From: an uncultured Prevotella sp.
Lineage (GTDB): Bacteria; Bacteroidota; Bacteroidia; Bacteroidales; Bacteroidaceae
Length of the DNA: 46,785 bases
Assembly (NCBI GenBank): GCA_905233985.1
Contig: CAJOFA010000030.1
Location: forward strand, 1 to 46,785
Reading direction: 5' to 3'
Position numbers and translations under genes: made by a program. Below are positions 30,232 through 39,301 of the stretch, piece by piece. Numbering within the stretch: position 1 is the first letter of the stretch; every line of letters starts with the position of its first letter. Under the pieces are notes generated by a model, which was given only the letters and a program-made list of their open reading frames with translations, ran no database searches and had not been told where the DNA came from.

Positions 30232-32322
30232 ATGAAACAGACAATCAAGATACTAAGCATCACATGGGTGCTGTTGCTGTTGGTAACGACGGCAGCAGCA
30301 CAGATGGTGGATGCCGTGCAAGGCACGAGTGAACTCAAGAAAATCAAGGACGGACAAGAGGCGGAACTGCTGTTCCACATGCGCATAGCTCCCGGATGGC
30401 ACGTCTATTCGCCACGTGTCAAGGGCGGGCCGATACCTGCCACGTTCAATGTAACCAAGTTAGAGGGAGCGGAGAAGATAGGCGGACTGACGTTCCGCGG
30501 CAAGGAAATCAAGAAGTACGACACGCAGTTCGAGGAGGACATGCTGTTCTTCGAGAATCAGGTGACGTTCGTGCAGAAGATACGTTTTAAAGGTGGCCCG
30601 TACAACATCGACTGCTATCTGGAGTATGGTGCCTGTAACGACGAGATGTGTCTGCCGCCCAGCGAAGTAGCGGTGAAGGAAAAGGGTAAAGCCCCCGAAC
30701 AGAAACCTACCCCCGACCCCTCCGTGCAGAATGAGGGCAGTGATGTGGCAGAGACCTCCAAAGAAAGTAATCCAACAGATACCTCCAACGTAACCCCTCT
30801 CCTCCCCCAACAGGGAGTGACAGGAGGTGGGACTGCTATTGCAGATTCTCTCTGGACTCCCGTTATCAGCGAGCTGAATGCTCAGGGCGGTTCCTCCCCC
30901 TTGGGCGACTCAGAGGGAACCAATTCCTTACTCTACATTCTGCTCATGGGCTTCGTCGGCGGACTGTTGGCTGTTGCCATGCCGTGCATCTGGCCCATCA
31001 TCCCCATGACCATCTCGTTCTTCCTGAAACGGGCTAAGACAGATAAGAAGAAAGGCATCCGCGATGCCATTACATACGGTATCAGCATCATCGTCATCTA
31101 TCTGGCGCTGGGCTTGCTGGTCACGGCTATCTTCGGCAGCGATACGCTGAACGCGATGTCCACCAATGCTGTATTCAACATCTTCCTGTTCCTGCTGTTG
31201 GTGGTATTTGCCCTGTCGTTCTTCGGATGGTTTGAGCTGAAGCTACCCGAAAGTTGGGCCAACAAGATGGATACGAAAGCATCATCAACTAGTGGATTTA
31301 TCAGCATTTTCTTCATGGCCTTCACGCTCGTGCTGGTATCGTTCTCCTGTACGGCACCCATCATCGGACTGCTCTTGGTAGAAACGACGACCAGTGGCAA
31401 CTGGCTGGCACCGGCTTTCGGCATGTTTGGCTTTGCCTTAGCACTCGCCCTGCCATTCACACTCTTTGCCCTGTTCCCCTCGTGGCTGAAACAGGCACCG
31501 AAGTCAGGCTCATGGATGAACACCATCAAGGTGGTGCTGGGCTTCATTGAACTGGCCTTTGCCCTTAAGTTCTTCTCGGTGGCTGATCTGGCTTATGGCT
31601 GGCATCTGCTGGACCGTGAGGTATTCCTTTCACTGTGGATTGTCATCTTCGCGCTGTTGGGTGCCTACCTGTTAGGTTGGCTGAAATTCCAGAGTGACAT
31701 GACAGATGCCGACAATGTCTCATATCCCAAACCCATGCCTGTTGTCTGCATCATGGGAGGACTGGTATCTCTGGCTTTCGCCATCTACATGGTACCAGGT
31801 CTGTGGGGTGCACCGTGCAAGGCTGTCAGTGCCTTTACACCGCCCATGAACACGCAGGATTTCAACCTCAACACGAAGGTGGTAGAGGCGAAATACACGG
31901 ACTATGAAGAGGGCATGGCTGCCGCCCGTGCACAGGGTAAGCCTGTGCTGGTTGATTTCACCGGCTTTGGCTGTGTGAACTGCCGCAAGATGGAAGCTGC
32001 CGTGTGGACAGACCCACGCGTGGCCGACAAACTCACCAAGGACTTCATACTCATCTCGCTCTTCGTTGATGACAAAACGCCGTTGGCCGAGCCGTATGAG
32101 GTGACAAACGAGAAGGGAGAGAAGAAGACGCTGCGTACCGTCGGTGCCAAGTGGAGTTATCTGCAGAGCCATAAGTTCGGTGCTAACGCCCAGCCGTTCT
32201 ACGTCATCGTTGACGGGGCGACAGGCAAACCGCTGACCGGCAGTCGCGCATACGACGAAGATATTGATGCCTATATCAATTGGCTTCGCCAAGGTTTATC
32301 GAAATACAAGGAACAAAAATAA
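30232..32322 (+). CDS. dsbD: Thiol:disulfide interchange protein DsbD
   Basis: The 696-residue protein has the three DsbD parts. After a signal peptide, a periplasmic alpha domain contains ACNDEMCLPP with its cysteine pair. A multi-helix membrane core has conserved cysteines in AMPCIWP and SFSCTAP. A C-terminal thioredoxin-like domain has CVNC (Cys581 and Cys584). It moves electrons from cytoplasmic thioredoxin to periplasmic disulfides. The linker between alpha domain and membrane core (about 155-235) is unusually long and holds up to three repeat-derived segments (PTPDPSVQNEGS, TPLLPQQGVTGGGT and GGSSPLGDSEGT). A beta-barrel gene follows 15 bp later. Confidence 0.92.
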   Translation: MKQTIKILSITWVLLLLVTTAAAQMVDAVQGTSELKKIKDGQEAELLFHMRIAPGWHVYSPRVKGGPIPATFNVTKLEGAEKIGGLTFRGKEIKKYDTQFEEDMLFFENQVTFVQKIRFKGGPYNIDCYLEYGACNDEMCLPPSEVAVKEKGKAPEQKPTPDPSVQNEGSDVAETSKESNPTDTSNVTPLLPQQGVTGGGTAIADSLWTPVISELNAQGGSSPLGDSEGTNSLLYILLMGFVGGLLAVAMPCIWPIIPMTISFFLKRAKTDKKKGIRDAITYGISIIVIYLALGLLVTAIFGSDTLNAMSTNAVFNIFLFLLLVVFALSFFGWFELKLPESWANKMDTKASSTSGFISIFFMAFTLVLVSFSCTAPIIGLLLVETTTSGNWLAPAFGMFGFALALALPFTLFALFPSWLKQAPKSGSWMNTIKVVLGFIELAFALKFFSVADLAYGWHLLDREVFLSLWIVIFALLGAYLLGWLKFQSDMTDADNVSYPKPMPVVCIMGGLVSLAFAIYMVPGLWGAPCKAVSAFTPPMNTQDFNLNTKVVEAKYTDYEEGMAAARAQGKPVLVDFTGFGCVNCRKMEAAVWTDPRVADKLTKDFILISLFVDDKTPLAEPYEVTNEKGEKKTLRTVGAKWSYLQSHKFGANAQPFYVIVDGATGKPLTGSRAYDEDIDAYINWLRQGLSKYKEQK
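30700..30838. repeat. In-frame GC-rich repeats in the DsbD linker
   Basis: Two elements, around 30703-30735 (CTACCCCCGACCCCTCC) and 30795-30838 (CCCCTCTCCTCCCCCAACAG, then GGAGGTGGG), lie in the linker between domains. A possible third follows at about 30890-30925. They resemble the repeats in the kinase and regulator genes just upstream. Confidence 0.65.
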
Positions 32323-32337
32323 TTAGACAAAGACAAG

Positions 32338-32991
32338 ATGAAAAAGATTCTATTCACATTTCTGGCAGTTGCCATGTCCCTGCCACTATTTGCACAACGA
32401 CCCATTCACGGCACTCGTGTAGAGACCATTCGTCACAACAATCATAGCAACGCCACCTACTACGGGCTGCGCTTAGGCTTAGGACTGGCTGCCGTACACT
32501 CTGATGACAAACAGCTTGACGGCGGCAGCACACAGGCAGGACTGAACATCGGTGCCGTGGCCGGTTTCCAGCTGATTCCCACATCGCCTGTCTTCATCGA
32601 GGCCGGACTCTTCTATGTCGAGAAAGGCGGCAAGGGTACTTTCGAGAACAAGAAGTTTACCTATAGCCTCAACTACATAGAACTGCCCATCACGGTAAAA
32701 TACATCGTTGACCTTGACGGCGACTTCAGTATTCAGCCCTTCCTTGGCGGCTACCTTGCCTGTGGCGTGGGCGGACAGGTGAAGGACTACGGCAATCGTG
32801 CCGCCTTCAGTTCCTACAACGACGACTACTTCCAGCGCTTCGACGGTGGTTTGCGCTTGGGCTGCGGTGTACAGTACGACGTGCTCTACGGCGAAATAGC
32901 CTATGACCTCGGTCTGGCCAATATCAGCCACGACACCTTCGACACAGCCCACAATGGCTGCTTCTACATCAACGTCGGCGTGAACTTCTGA
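32338..32991 (+). CDS. Outer membrane beta-barrel protein (PorT-like)
   Basis: The 217-residue protein has a signal peptide ending at LFAQ and then strands typical of small outer membrane barrels (YYGLRLGLGLAAVH, AGLNIGAVAGFQLI, VFIEAGLFYVEKGG), with a C-terminal FYINVGVNF ending in phenylalanine as barrel proteins do. This matches the outer-membrane-beta-barrel domain common in Bacteroidetes. It follows dsbD by 15 bp and may be co-transcribed. Function unknown. Confidence 0.82.
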   Translation: MKKILFTFLAVAMSLPLFAQRPIHGTRVETIRHNNHSNATYYGLRLGLGLAAVHSDDKQLDGGSTQAGLNIGAVAGFQLIPTSPVFIEAGLFYVEKGGKGTFENKKFTYSLNYIELPITVKYIVDLDGDFSIQPFLGGYLACGVGGQVKDYGNRAAFSSYNDDYFQRFDGGLRLGCGVQYDVLYGEIAYDLGLANISHDTFDTAHNGCFYINVGVNF

Positions 32992-33024
32992 TGAATTCAG
33001 AATTCATAATTCACCATTAAAGCG

Positions 33025-33555
33025 ATGAAGCGCGAGAAGACAAAAGCCAAGGAACGCCTCAAGAACAGTTCATCCTATTGGGCCATGCAACGCATTGCCA
33101 CATGGATGGACCGTTTCTACATTGATGCCATCGTGGGCTTGATAGTTCCCTGGGGCATCGGCGACCTCATCATGGCATGTTTCTCGCTGCTTTTCGTTTG
33201 GTTCGCCATCGTACACGTGCGTTCCATCCCGTTGGCTTTGGCCATCATTAACAACACACTGCGCGACATCGCCATCGGACTCATTCCTTGCTTCATCGGC
33301 GACATTCTCGACTTCCTGCATAAGTCGAACCGGCAGAACATGCTACTTATCAACGGCTTCGTGGACGGTGACAAGAAAACCATTCACGATGTCAATCGCA
33401 AAGCCGTGCAGTCCATTGTGATGATTATTGTACTCATCATCATCATCGTGCTCCTGCTCCGTCTGGTATATCTCACCGCGAAGCTGATAGCATGGATCCT
33501 TGGGTTATTCTCAACAGGGTTGGCAGAACTGTTCATGCCCTATCACACATATTAG
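33025..33555 (+). CDS. DUF4112 membrane protein
   Basis: The 176-residue protein matches DUF4112: a basic N-terminus, MDRFYIDAIVGLIVPWGIGD, PLALAIINNTLRDIAIGLIPCFIGDILDFLHKSNRQN and a strongly hydrophobic helix (SIVMIIVLIIIIVLLLRL). Function of the family is not known. A 37-bp gap with a short GAATTCAGAATTCATAATTC repeat separates it from the barrel gene. Confidence 0.85.
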   Translation: MKREKTKAKERLKNSSSYWAMQRIATWMDRFYIDAIVGLIVPWGIGDLIMACFSLLFVWFAIVHVRSIPLALAIINNTLRDIAIGLIPCFIGDILDFLHKSNRQNMLLINGFVDGDKKTIHDVNRKAVQSIVMIIVLIIIIVLLLRLVYLTAKLIAWILGLFSTGLAELFMPYHTY

Positions 33556-33591
33556 GATTATTTTCAGGTATAACAGACATTCAAGCATTTC

Positions 33592-35283
33592 ATGAAAGCA
33601 TTTACATTTAAGCCCAAACTGATTGAAAGCATCAGACACTATGACCGCCAGACATTCGTGAAGGACCTCATGGCGGGTACCATCGTGGGCATCGTAGCCC
33701 TGCCGCTTGCCATCGCCTTCGGCATAGCGAGCGGCGTATCGCCCGAGAAGGGTATCATCACCGCTATTGTTGCCGGACTCATGATTAGCATCTTCGGTGG
33801 TTCGAAGGTACAGATTGGCGGCCCCACAGGTGCATTTATCATTATTATCTACGGCATCATCCAACAGTACGGATTGGAAGGACTGACCATCGCCACGCTT
33901 ATGGCGGGCGTCTTCCTCATCCTCTTCGGTCTGCTGCATCTGGGAACCATTATCAAGTACATTCCCTACCCCATTGTCGTCGGCTTCACGAGCGGTATCG
34001 CCGTCACCATCTTCACCACGCAGATGAAAGACCTCTTCGGTCTGAGCATTGACAACGTACCATCCGACTTTATCGAAAAGTGGATAACTTACTTCCAGCA
34101 TATCACCACCATTGACTGGTGGTCAGCTGCCGTCGGCATCGTTAGTGTCATTATCATTGTCGTGACACCCCGTTTCAGCAAGAAAATCCCTGGCTCACTT
34201 ATCGCCATCGTGGTGATGACCGTCGCCGTGCTGCTACTCAAGCAGTTTGCCGGCGTGGAGAGCGTGGAGACCATCGGCGACCGATTCTCTATCAGCAACC
34301 AGTTGCCTGGCGCACAAGTGCCCGACATGACATGGGACACCATCAAGGGACTGGTATCGCCGGCATTGACCATCGCTATCCTCGGCGCCATTGAGTCGCT
34401 GCTCTCGGCTGCCGTTGCCGACGGTGTGACAGGCGACCATCACGACTCGAATACAGAACTGATAGCACAGGGCATGGCCAACCTCGCATCGCCGCTGTTT
34501 GGCGGCATCCCTGCCACAGGTGCCATCGCTCGCACCATGACAAACATCAACAATGGTGGACGCACACCTATTGCCGGCATCATCCATGCCGCCGTGCTGC
34601 TACTCATTTTTCTGTTCCTCATGCCGTTGGCACAGTACATCCCAATGGCATGTCTGGCTGGTGTTTTGGTTGTTGTCAGCTATGGCATGTGTGGCTGGCG
34701 TTCGTTCAAGGCTCTACTGCGCAACCCGAAGAGCGACGTGACCGTGCTTATCATGACCTTCCTGCTGACCATTATCTTCGACCTGACCATCGCCATCGAG
34801 GTAGGACTTATTGCCGCCTGTCTGCTCTTCATGCGCCGCATGGCAGAGACAACTGACGTGAAAGCCATTCTTGATGAGATAGACCCCAACGAGGATGCCG
34901 ACATCGAAGCCGGCAACCTGAACCACCTCACCATTCCCGAGGGTGTGGAAGTGTACGAAATCAACGGCCCGTACTTCTTCGGCGTGGGCAACCGCTTCGA
35001 GGAAATCATGGCTACCTTCGGCAAGCGTCCGAAAGTACGTATCATCCGCATGAGAAAGGTGCCGTTTGTCGATTCCACGGGCATTCATAACCTCACGAAC
35101 CTCTGTCTGATGAGCAAGAAAGAGAACATAGAGGTGGTGTTGTCGGGTGTTAACCCGAAAGTGGAGTCAGTGCTCATCAAGGCCGGATTCTATAAGATTG
35201 TGGGAGAGAAGAACATCTGCAACCACATCAACCTCGCCATCGAACGTGCCAAGGAGATTCAGGAAACAGCATCACTATCCTAA
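33592..35283 (+). CDS. SulP family inorganic anion transporter with STAS domain
   Basis: The 563-residue protein has ten or more membrane helices with SulP signatures (GTIVGIVALPLAIAFGIASG, GGPTGAFIIIIYGI, ATGAIARTMTN) and a C-terminal cytoplasmic STAS domain (about 450-555, VPFVDSTGIHNLTNL). SulP proteins carry sulfate, bicarbonate or other anions; the substrate cannot be read here. No carbonic anhydrase gene is nearby. The next gene begins 5 bp after its stop, suggesting one operon. Confidence 0.92.
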   Translation: MKAFTFKPKLIESIRHYDRQTFVKDLMAGTIVGIVALPLAIAFGIASGVSPEKGIITAIVAGLMISIFGGSKVQIGGPTGAFIIIIYGIIQQYGLEGLTIATLMAGVFLILFGLLHLGTIIKYIPYPIVVGFTSGIAVTIFTTQMKDLFGLSIDNVPSDFIEKWITYFQHITTIDWWSAAVGIVSVIIIVVTPRFSKKIPGSLIAIVVMTVAVLLLKQFAGVESVETIGDRFSISNQLPGAQVPDMTWDTIKGLVSPALTIAILGAIESLLSAAVADGVTGDHHDSNTELIAQGMANLASPLFGGIPATGAIARTMTNINNGGRTPIAGIIHAAVLLLIFLFLMPLAQYIPMACLAGVLVVVSYGMCGWRSFKALLRNPKSDVTVLIMTFLLTIIFDLTIAIEVGLIAACLLFMRRMAETTDVKAILDEIDPNEDADIEAGNLNHLTIPEGVEVYEINGPYFFGVGNRFEEIMATFGKRPKVRIIRMRKVPFVDSTGIHNLTNLCLMSKKENIEVVLSGVNPKVESVLIKAGFYKIVGEKNICNHINLAIERAKEIQETASLS

Positions 35284-35288
35284 CGCCT

Positions 35289-36824
35289 ATGACAAGAAAC
35301 GAGAAGAAATACGCTGCACGATACCTCGAGTTGCACAACAAGTACGGCAACAACCTGCCCAACGAGGAGTATGACAAGCTGAGTCAGCTGCGTCAGGAGT
35401 TGGGCATCAGGCTGGAGCGTGCTAACGAAATCAACGAGGAGATTGTGCGCGAGGCAGGCGGTACCAATATCGTACCCATTCGCAAGACGCCATTGATGAA
35501 GGGCAAGAAGATTAGCCTGAACTATAACGTCAAGCTCAACGATGATGCCACTTCTCCCTACGAACAACTGCTGAACGAGGTGTCACAGTATGAAGCTGCG
35601 GTGGATGAAATTCTGACCGAAGTAGCCTACGTTTCGAGCACGATGGAGGACATCAAGAAGCAGTTCACGAAACTCTCGGGCAACCTCATCAAGGAAGGTA
35701 TCCGTCTGATGAAGCAGCGTGGCAGCAAGTACCATGGACGTTCGAAGACGGCCCTGGTTGTCAGTGCCTCGGGTGCCGCATTAGGACTGGCAGCCTATGT
35801 CTTCGACAGCTATCGCAAGCGGCTGATAGAGCGTAAGCGGGCAGAACAGTTAGGCAAGCTCTTAGAGAAAAAACGCGAGATTGCCGAGGTACGATTAGAA
35901 AATATTGAGCACCTGCGTGACTCCTTCAAGGAGAACATTGCATCGAAGATGCAAGAGCTCTACATGAAGGAGTTTCATGAAGAGGTGGATATTGACGACC
36001 CGCTGCGCCAGCAGAAGACCGACTCCTTCCGCCGTGACTTCGTGCTGACCATCAAGACGCGCTACCTGTCGGACATCCTCGACTACGTAGTTGCAGAGAT
36101 GCAGGCATGGAAGAACGGCAAGCAAAACTCCGACATGCGCCGTCCCGATGTGAACCTCATTATTGACGGCGAACTCATGACATGGCCCGCACGTCTGGCT
36201 ATGACGAAGGATGACGGCACCGACTGGGACGACATGCTGGAAAGCTACATCCGCACACCGCGAACGGGCTACCCCTACCCTGTCTATCTCATGTTCAGCG
36301 AGCCATACATGCTACGCACCTACGTGGGACTCGACGTGCAGGGCACCACCAACGCCAGCGAGCCGCTGCTCAGGCTGAAGTACCACGAGAACACTCGTAG
36401 CGTTGAGGGCACCGATGCCGATGGCACGGGCATCAGCGTTCCCATTCAGCACATTCTTGAGAAGAACGACTACTATAACGACTGCGTGCGGATGCTCGAC
36501 GATGCACATGTTCCCGAGCCCAAGGGCTTTGGCAGGAAAGACTTTATCATCGTCGCCACGTATGTGCTTATTCTGCTGGTCATCGCTGTACTGATATGGT
36601 TTACCGACGGATTACTCTTCACCTTCCTGGCCATTGTCTATAGCATCTCCGTACCCTTTACCGTACTGCCCGTCACGGAAAACCTGCCCTACATCAAGGA
36701 AGAGGAGTGCTATGAGAAGATGCAGGACGACATACGCCGTCGCGAAACGAAAATAGCAGAGAAATACAACCGCATTGTCATTGCGGATACACCACCTAAA
36801 ACAAATTTATCACCCAACAATTAA
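35289..36824 (+). CDS. Unrecognised membrane protein with coiled coil
   Basis: The 511-residue protein has a helical N-terminus with coiled-coil character, a hydrophobic segment at about 156-173 (VVSASGAALGLAAYVF), a second long helical region (about 180-230), a mixed middle domain, and two adjacent membrane helices near 418-436 and 440-460. It is 5 bp after the SulP gene and 6 bp before the next gene, so it belongs to the same unit. I do not recognise a family and do not assign a function. The topology suggests a membrane scaffold, which is only a guess. Confidence 0.7.
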   Translation: MTRNEKKYAARYLELHNKYGNNLPNEEYDKLSQLRQELGIRLERANEINEEIVREAGGTNIVPIRKTPLMKGKKISLNYNVKLNDDATSPYEQLLNEVSQYEAAVDEILTEVAYVSSTMEDIKKQFTKLSGNLIKEGIRLMKQRGSKYHGRSKTALVVSASGAALGLAAYVFDSYRKRLIERKRAEQLGKLLEKKREIAEVRLENIEHLRDSFKENIASKMQELYMKEFHEEVDIDDPLRQQKTDSFRRDFVLTIKTRYLSDILDYVVAEMQAWKNGKQNSDMRRPDVNLIIDGELMTWPARLAMTKDDGTDWDDMLESYIRTPRTGYPYPVYLMFSEPYMLRTYVGLDVQGTTNASEPLLRLKYHENTRSVEGTDADGTGISVPIQHILEKNDYYNDCVRMLDDAHVPEPKGFGRKDFIIVATYVLILLVIAVLIWFTDGLLFTFLAIVYSISVPFTVLPVTENLPYIKEEECYEKMQDDIRRRETKIAEKYNRIVIADTPPKTNLSPNN

Positions 36825-36830
36825 AAGCTT

Positions 36831-37256
36831 ATGGACGACATCAAGAAACCAACGGACATTACCAAACCGACCGACATTACCGACATTATCCAGTTGGACG
36901 CCATTCCCGAGCTGGGCACCGCAGCGGAGAGTCTGAACAACATCCAAAGTATCGGAACAACGATACTCAACGGTGTGACCACCTGGAAACAGTTAGAGCA
37001 CGACATGCACCAGATGGACGTGCAGTTCAACGCTTACGTGGCCAAGCTCGACAACGATCTGGAACAGTACAAGATCAGTGCGCCCATCGTCAGCAAACAG
37101 CTTGACCGCGTCAACGACCTCATGTCACGTATCCTCGACAAAGTGGTTGACATGGACGTCAAGACGGAACTTGACATGCAGAACAAGAACCGTATGATGG
37201 ACTCCCTTGACAGCTACATTGACAAAATGGCCGATATGATGGTAAAACTGCTATGA
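36831..37256 (+). CDS. Unrecognised small helical protein
   Basis: The 141-residue acidic protein starts with a repeated KPTDIT motif (KKPTDITKPTDITDI), then is predicted mostly helical, with heptad-like spacing in LEHDMHQMDVQFNAYVAKL and VNDLMSRILDKVVDMD. No signal peptide or membrane helix. It lies 6 bp behind the membrane protein and 1 bp before the next gene, so a partner of the membrane protein is possible. Family not recognised. Confidence 0.65.
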   Translation: MDDIKKPTDITKPTDITDIIQLDAIPELGTAAESLNNIQSIGTTILNGVTTWKQLEHDMHQMDVQFNAYVAKLDNDLEQYKISAPIVSKQLDRVNDLMSRILDKVVDMDVKTELDMQNKNRMMDSLDSYIDKMADMMVKLL

Positions 37257-37257
37257 T

Positions 37258-37749
37258 ATGATGAAAAGGAGAATTATAATCATGAGTTTGTTGACAACGC
37301 TGCTGGGTTCTCTGTGCGGCTGTGGCTTCTTTGCCAAGATGCCAACAGGGGCGCTGCTGGAGCTGGAGTACTCTAAGCACGGCTCCAGGGGTGGCACCGA
37401 GTATATGACGCAGGTAAAGAGGATGGAGAACGGCGACATGGTACTGCGCGCCATGCAGAAAGAAGACGGACTGCTGATGGAGAAGACGCTGACAGCAGAG
37501 GAGGTAAAGGGCTTTGTACAGATTATCGAAGAAGAGAAAATGTATAAATACAAGGAGCGTTACAACCCCATCTTCGATATAAAGGACGGGCGCTCCTGGA
37601 CTTTCAGAGCCCGTTTTGAGGATGATTACATCTATTCGCATGGTTATGCGGCAAGTCCTAGTGGCGACGGATTAGAGCGTATAATGGGTTACAGTCAGAA
37701 ACTTGTTGAGCACGGTGCCCAGCCTGTAGCAGAACAGCAAGATGAATAG
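37258..37749 (+). CDS. Hypothetical lipoprotein
   Basis: The 163-residue protein has a short basic start, a hydrophobic core and a lipobox-like LGSLCGC with cysteines at 20 and 22, so it is probably lipid-modified. Two adjacent ATG codons (37258 and 37261) could serve. The mature region is a small alpha/beta domain that I do not recognise. It follows the helical protein by 1 bp in the same unit. Confidence 0.68.
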   Translation: MMKRRIIIMSLLTTLLGSLCGCGFFAKMPTGALLELEYSKHGSRGGTEYMTQVKRMENGDMVLRAMQKEDGLLMEKTLTAEEVKGFVQIIEEEKMYKYKERYNPIFDIKDGRSWTFRARFEDDYIYSHGYAASPSGDGLERIMGYSQKLVEHGAQPVAEQQDE

Positions 37750-37768
37750 GCACATTCTCTAATCGGAG

Positions 37769-38458
37769 ATGAAAGACGTAGAGATACATAGCTGTCCGGA
37801 GTTGATGGACTACATACAGAAAGTTGGCTTTCTGCCACTGTTGGACAGTGGAATACGGGGTTATTCCGCTGAGGACGTGGTAGATGAAGACTGCCGCTAT
37901 GTAGTGTTTGATGACGGCGGATGGGACTGGCCGCTATGGAAATGGAAAGGCCCCATCGTCACGGAAGGCCGCTGCGTCTATGGTAAGTTTTTCGCAGGCA
38001 AGGCGGGCTTCGTCAGCCGTGACTGGTGGCCCGACTTATGTAACTACCGCCGCAGTCAGCACCCGGCACCGACAGTGGACTCCATCGAAGAGGCTATCCT
38101 TCTGACGTTGCAGGAACACGGCAGTTTGATTACCCGCGAACTGCGTGCAGCCTGTGGCTTCACGGGTCCCAAGATGCGTAGCCGCTTCGACGGTTATGTC
38201 ACCCGTCTCCAGATGGCCTGCCGCATCGTGACAGAGGATTTCGTCTATCCCCGTGACAAGCACAACCGCGAATACGGCTGGGGCTGGTCGTTGCTGACGA
38301 CACCGGAACAACTGTTAGGCCGCGATGCCTGTACTGCTCCATCCCTGCCAGAAGGAAAAGGCAGGACAGCCAAAGAGTCTTTTGAACGTATGTTCGAACA
38401 CTTGAAATCACTTTTGCCTGGAGCTACAGACCAACAAATCATCAAGCTCTTAAAATAG
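37769..38458 (+). CDS. AlkZ-related protein (winged-helix, HTH_42-like)
   Basis: The 229-residue protein resembles short proteins annotated as AlkZ-related: DDGGWDWPLWKWKGPIV, GRCVYGKFFAGKAGFVS and a winged-helix region (LITRELRAACGFTGPKMRSRFDGYVTRLQ). AlkZ proteins are DNA glycosylases that unhook interstrand crosslinks, but this protein is much shorter and lacks the catalytic QXQ motif as far as I can see, so glycosylase activity is not claimed. Near residue 190 the sequence APSLPEGKG may be another repeat-derived insertion. Last gene of its unit. Confidence 0.6.
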   Translation: MKDVEIHSCPELMDYIQKVGFLPLLDSGIRGYSAEDVVDEDCRYVVFDDGGWDWPLWKWKGPIVTEGRCVYGKFFAGKAGFVSRDWWPDLCNYRRSQHPAPTVDSIEEAILLTLQEHGSLITRELRAACGFTGPKMRSRFDGYVTRLQMACRIVTEDFVYPRDKHNREYGWGWSLLTTPEQLLGRDACTAPSLPEGKGRTAKESFERMFEHLKSLLPGATDQQIIKLLK

Positions 38459-38480
38459 CTGTCATCTTCAAGTTGATGAT

Positions 38481-38524
38481 AAGACAAATGGAGCCTTCCC
38501 AGTTGGGAAGGCTCCATTTGTCTT
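38481..38524. terminator. Perfect 20-bp-stem hairpin between convergent genes
   Basis: Arms 38481-38500 and 38505-38524 are perfectly complementary with a 4-nt AGTT loop. It lies between the stop codons of two convergent genes and should end both transcripts, although a long T tract is lacking. Confidence 0.85.
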
Positions 38525-38537
38525 GTGATGTGATTCA

Positions 38538-39050
38538 TTAGCAGCAGTTGGTCAAGGAATTGCCACAAAGCCATTCTCTTTCAATCCAACCTGTGTGCTT
38601 GCCGTCAGAAGTTTTCACTTTCACCCACTCGCCCTTGATGTCGAGGGGGATGAGGTTGCGTTCGTCCTTGAACGAGAAGACGACAGAGGCTTTCGATGAC
38701 GGTTTGCTGCGAAGCGAGAGCTTCTGTCCGCCGTAGTTGCGTGTGCCGATGGCGATGACGGAGTTGTGAATCCAGTAGCCTGTGCTGGAACCCGTGAACT
38801 CGCCTTCTTCGTCTCCATTAGAGTACTCGGTGCCATCGATGTGCCACCACCCGTTCACTACTCTGTCAACGGCGAACATGGTGCCGTTGGCGTTCGGCAG
38901 TTTCAGTTTAAAAACCACTTTGCCATTGGGGGCGTTGCGGATATTGGTGTATTTACCATTGTTGTCATTGATGTAAACACCTAATGACTGTGCCGTAGCA
39001 CTGAGGGTGATGCAGGCTAAAACTGCCATAAGGATGAAGATTCTTTTCAT
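38538..39050 (-). CDS. Secreted protein with SH3-like repeats
   Basis: The 170-residue protein has a signal peptide (MKRIFILMAVLACITLSATAQ) and two bacterial SH3-like segments (YTNIRNAPNGKVVFKL and LSLRSKPSSKASVVFSF, then GEWVKVKTSDGKHTGWI). Such domains bind peptidoglycan or mediate other contacts. The start at 39050 gives a canonical signal peptide; an upstream in-frame ATG would read through the promoter. It ends with CGNSLTNCC; the cysteines could form a disulfide. Confidence 0.78.
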   Translation of the reverse strand: MKRIFILMAVLACITLSATAQSLGVYINDNNGKYTNIRNAPNGKVVFKLKLPNANGTMFAVDRVVNGWWHIDGTEYSNGDEEGEFTGSSTGYWIHNSVIAIGTRNYGGQKLSLRSKPSSKASVVFSFKDERNLIPLDIKGEWVKVKTSDGKHTGWIEREWLCGNSLTNCC

Positions 39051-39079
39051 GTTGTTTTTGGTTTTGGTTATTACGGGGG

Positions 39080-39087
39080 CAAAGGTA
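39080..39087 (-). promoter_or_regulatory. -7 box of the SH3-like gene
   Basis: TACCTTTG on the minus strand, 29 nt before the ATG. No clear -33 element. Confidence 0.65.
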
Positions 39088-39142
39088 GTCTTTTTTCTTG
39101 AATTAACCATGCTTTTATCCTATTTTTTTCATTTCTTGTTCT

Positions 39143-39166
39143 TGACATATATTAATTAAAATGTCA
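39143..39166. promoter_or_regulatory. Operator-like inverted repeat TGACAT-N12-ATGTCA
   Basis: A 24-bp dyad (TGACAT at 39143-39148, ATGTCA at 39161-39166) sits between divergent promoters. The TGACA/TGTCA half-sites recall those of the recF array, but the spacing differs. It may bind a regulator; none is identified. Confidence 0.4.
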
Positions 39167-39201
39167 TAAAGAGTTGTTTTATGCCTAAAAGCGTTAAAAA
39201 A

Positions 39202-39233
39202 TTTGGTGGGTAAAATAAAACACCGTACCTTTG
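39202..39233 (+). promoter_or_regulatory. Promoter of the SLT-like gene
   Basis: TTTG (39202-39205), a 20-bp gap and TACCTTTG (39226-39233). The leader of about 60 nt holds a small GTCTC/GAGAC hairpin. Confidence 0.8.
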
Positions 39234-39301
39234 TGCGCGTTAACAATAGTATGGCGATTGAATGTCTCGTGGTGAGACGGCTGTACTTAAACTGAAAAAA
39301 G

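Noticed and set aside
39143..39166. Part of the recF-array regulon
   Set aside because: Half-sites are similar, but the 24-bp span and central sequence differ from the 22-bp units; kept only as a weak operator candidate.
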